IMG/VR virus record: IMGVR_UViG_3300022602_003849
Location: 1-46,346 of that record
Length of the DNA stretch: 46,346 nt
DNA from: a virus
Reading direction: 5' to 3' (one strand)
Made by a program: the position numbers and the translations under genes. The number at the start of each line of letters is the position of its first letter. Within the stretch, counting starts at the first letter, position 1. Positions 46,220-46,346 of this stretch are shown one piece after another. Below the pieces are notes generated by a model that ran no database searches, had not been told where the DNA came from, and was given only the letters and a program-made list of their open reading frames with translations.

Positions 46220-46346
46220 CCCATCTTGGCTATCTTTTCCTGACCGCGCGTCCAAGCTGTCACGCCCAGTATGGCGCCAAAGGCCAAGTGTATGAGTCCA
46301 CCATTGGCCAGCGTGAGGCTCTGCCACTGCGTGTAGGCCACAGTTG
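46216..46346 (-). CDS. Partial small membrane protein, C-terminal end
   Basis: A minus-strand frame enters at the window edge and ends at 46216. The visible ~42 residues read TVAYTQWQSLTLANGGLIHL then AFGAILGVTAWTRGQEKIAK and MG. A single hydrophobic segment (GGLIHLAFGAILGVTAW) and a basic tail suggest a membrane protein. The longer frame on the same strand from 46327 to 45734 is a shadow of the carbamoyltransferase. The family is not recognisable from this fragment. Confidence 0.55.
   Translation of the reverse strand, partial: TVAYTQWQSLTLANGGLIHLAFGAILGVTAWTRGQEKIAKMG

Noticed and set aside
45734-46327. 197-residue minus-strand ORF at the window end
   Set aside because: It is antisense to the carbamoyltransferase; the better minus-strand frame is the partial membrane protein ending at 46216.

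Overview
The window looks like accessory and late-gene territory of a large, T4-type tailed phage, probably marine, infecting an alphaproteobacterium. The phage call rests on three long collagen-like (Gly-Pro-Thr) tail fibres, one ending in an S74 intramolecular chaperone, a freestanding GIY-YIG homing endonuclease, tRNAs, dense overlapping genes with ATGA junctions, and a recurring NATAAATA late-promoter motif often followed by TCTGC. The host guess rests on a tRNA-His without G-1 that carries A73, and on a ferredoxin of the alphaproteobacterial FdxA type. No terminase, capsid or replication gene is in view, so the phage identification is an inference.

Layout. 1-1.33 kb: tRNA-His, tRNA-Ile and tRNA-Glu on the minus strand, mixed with tRNA-sized or multi-branched inverted-repeat elements that are not recognisable tRNAs, and two small genes. 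1.6-2.8 kb: a small unknown gene and a glucosaminidase-type lysin. 2.8-19.7 kb: three collagen-like fibres plus small late genes, a twitch radical-SAM enzyme, membrane proteins (DUF4337- and DUF3307-like), an FdxA ferredoxin, two glycosyltransferase-like genes, a GNAT acetyltransferase, a DEDDh exonuclease and a homing endonuclease. 19.7-24.9 kb: a secreted S8 protease with an outer-membrane-like C terminus, an Fe/Mn superoxide dismutase, an amidinotransferase and a GNAT-like protein. 24.4-26.6 kb: an operon with a long RpoD-like sigma factor.

26.7-46.2 kb is the most unusual part. Six genes here encode seven radical-SAM domains (one gene carries two complete modules, two are YgiQ-like with a B12-like N-terminal domain); with the gene at 6.2 kb the window has seven genes and eight domains. 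Mixed with them are four paralogues of a glycosyltransferase-like family, an SGNH hydrolase, another glycosyltransferase-like protein, a nucleotide-sugar dehydrogenase and a NodU-type carbamoyltransferase. Most genes overlap by a few bases and look translationally coupled. Between 37.1 and 39.2 kb there is a duplicated 36-residue gene and a deletion scar: the start of a nucleotide-sugar dehydrogenase followed almost at once by the last part of a B12-type radical-SAM gene. An intact dehydrogenase-radical-SAM pair lies 1.5 kb further on. The island therefore appears to have grown by tandem duplication and been trimmed by deletion.

Working model (inference): the island makes and attaches an unusual modified sugar or other group. 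The target could be phage DNA, host surface glycan, or the Thr-rich GPT fibres. The phage FdxA could supply electrons to the radical-SAM enzymes.
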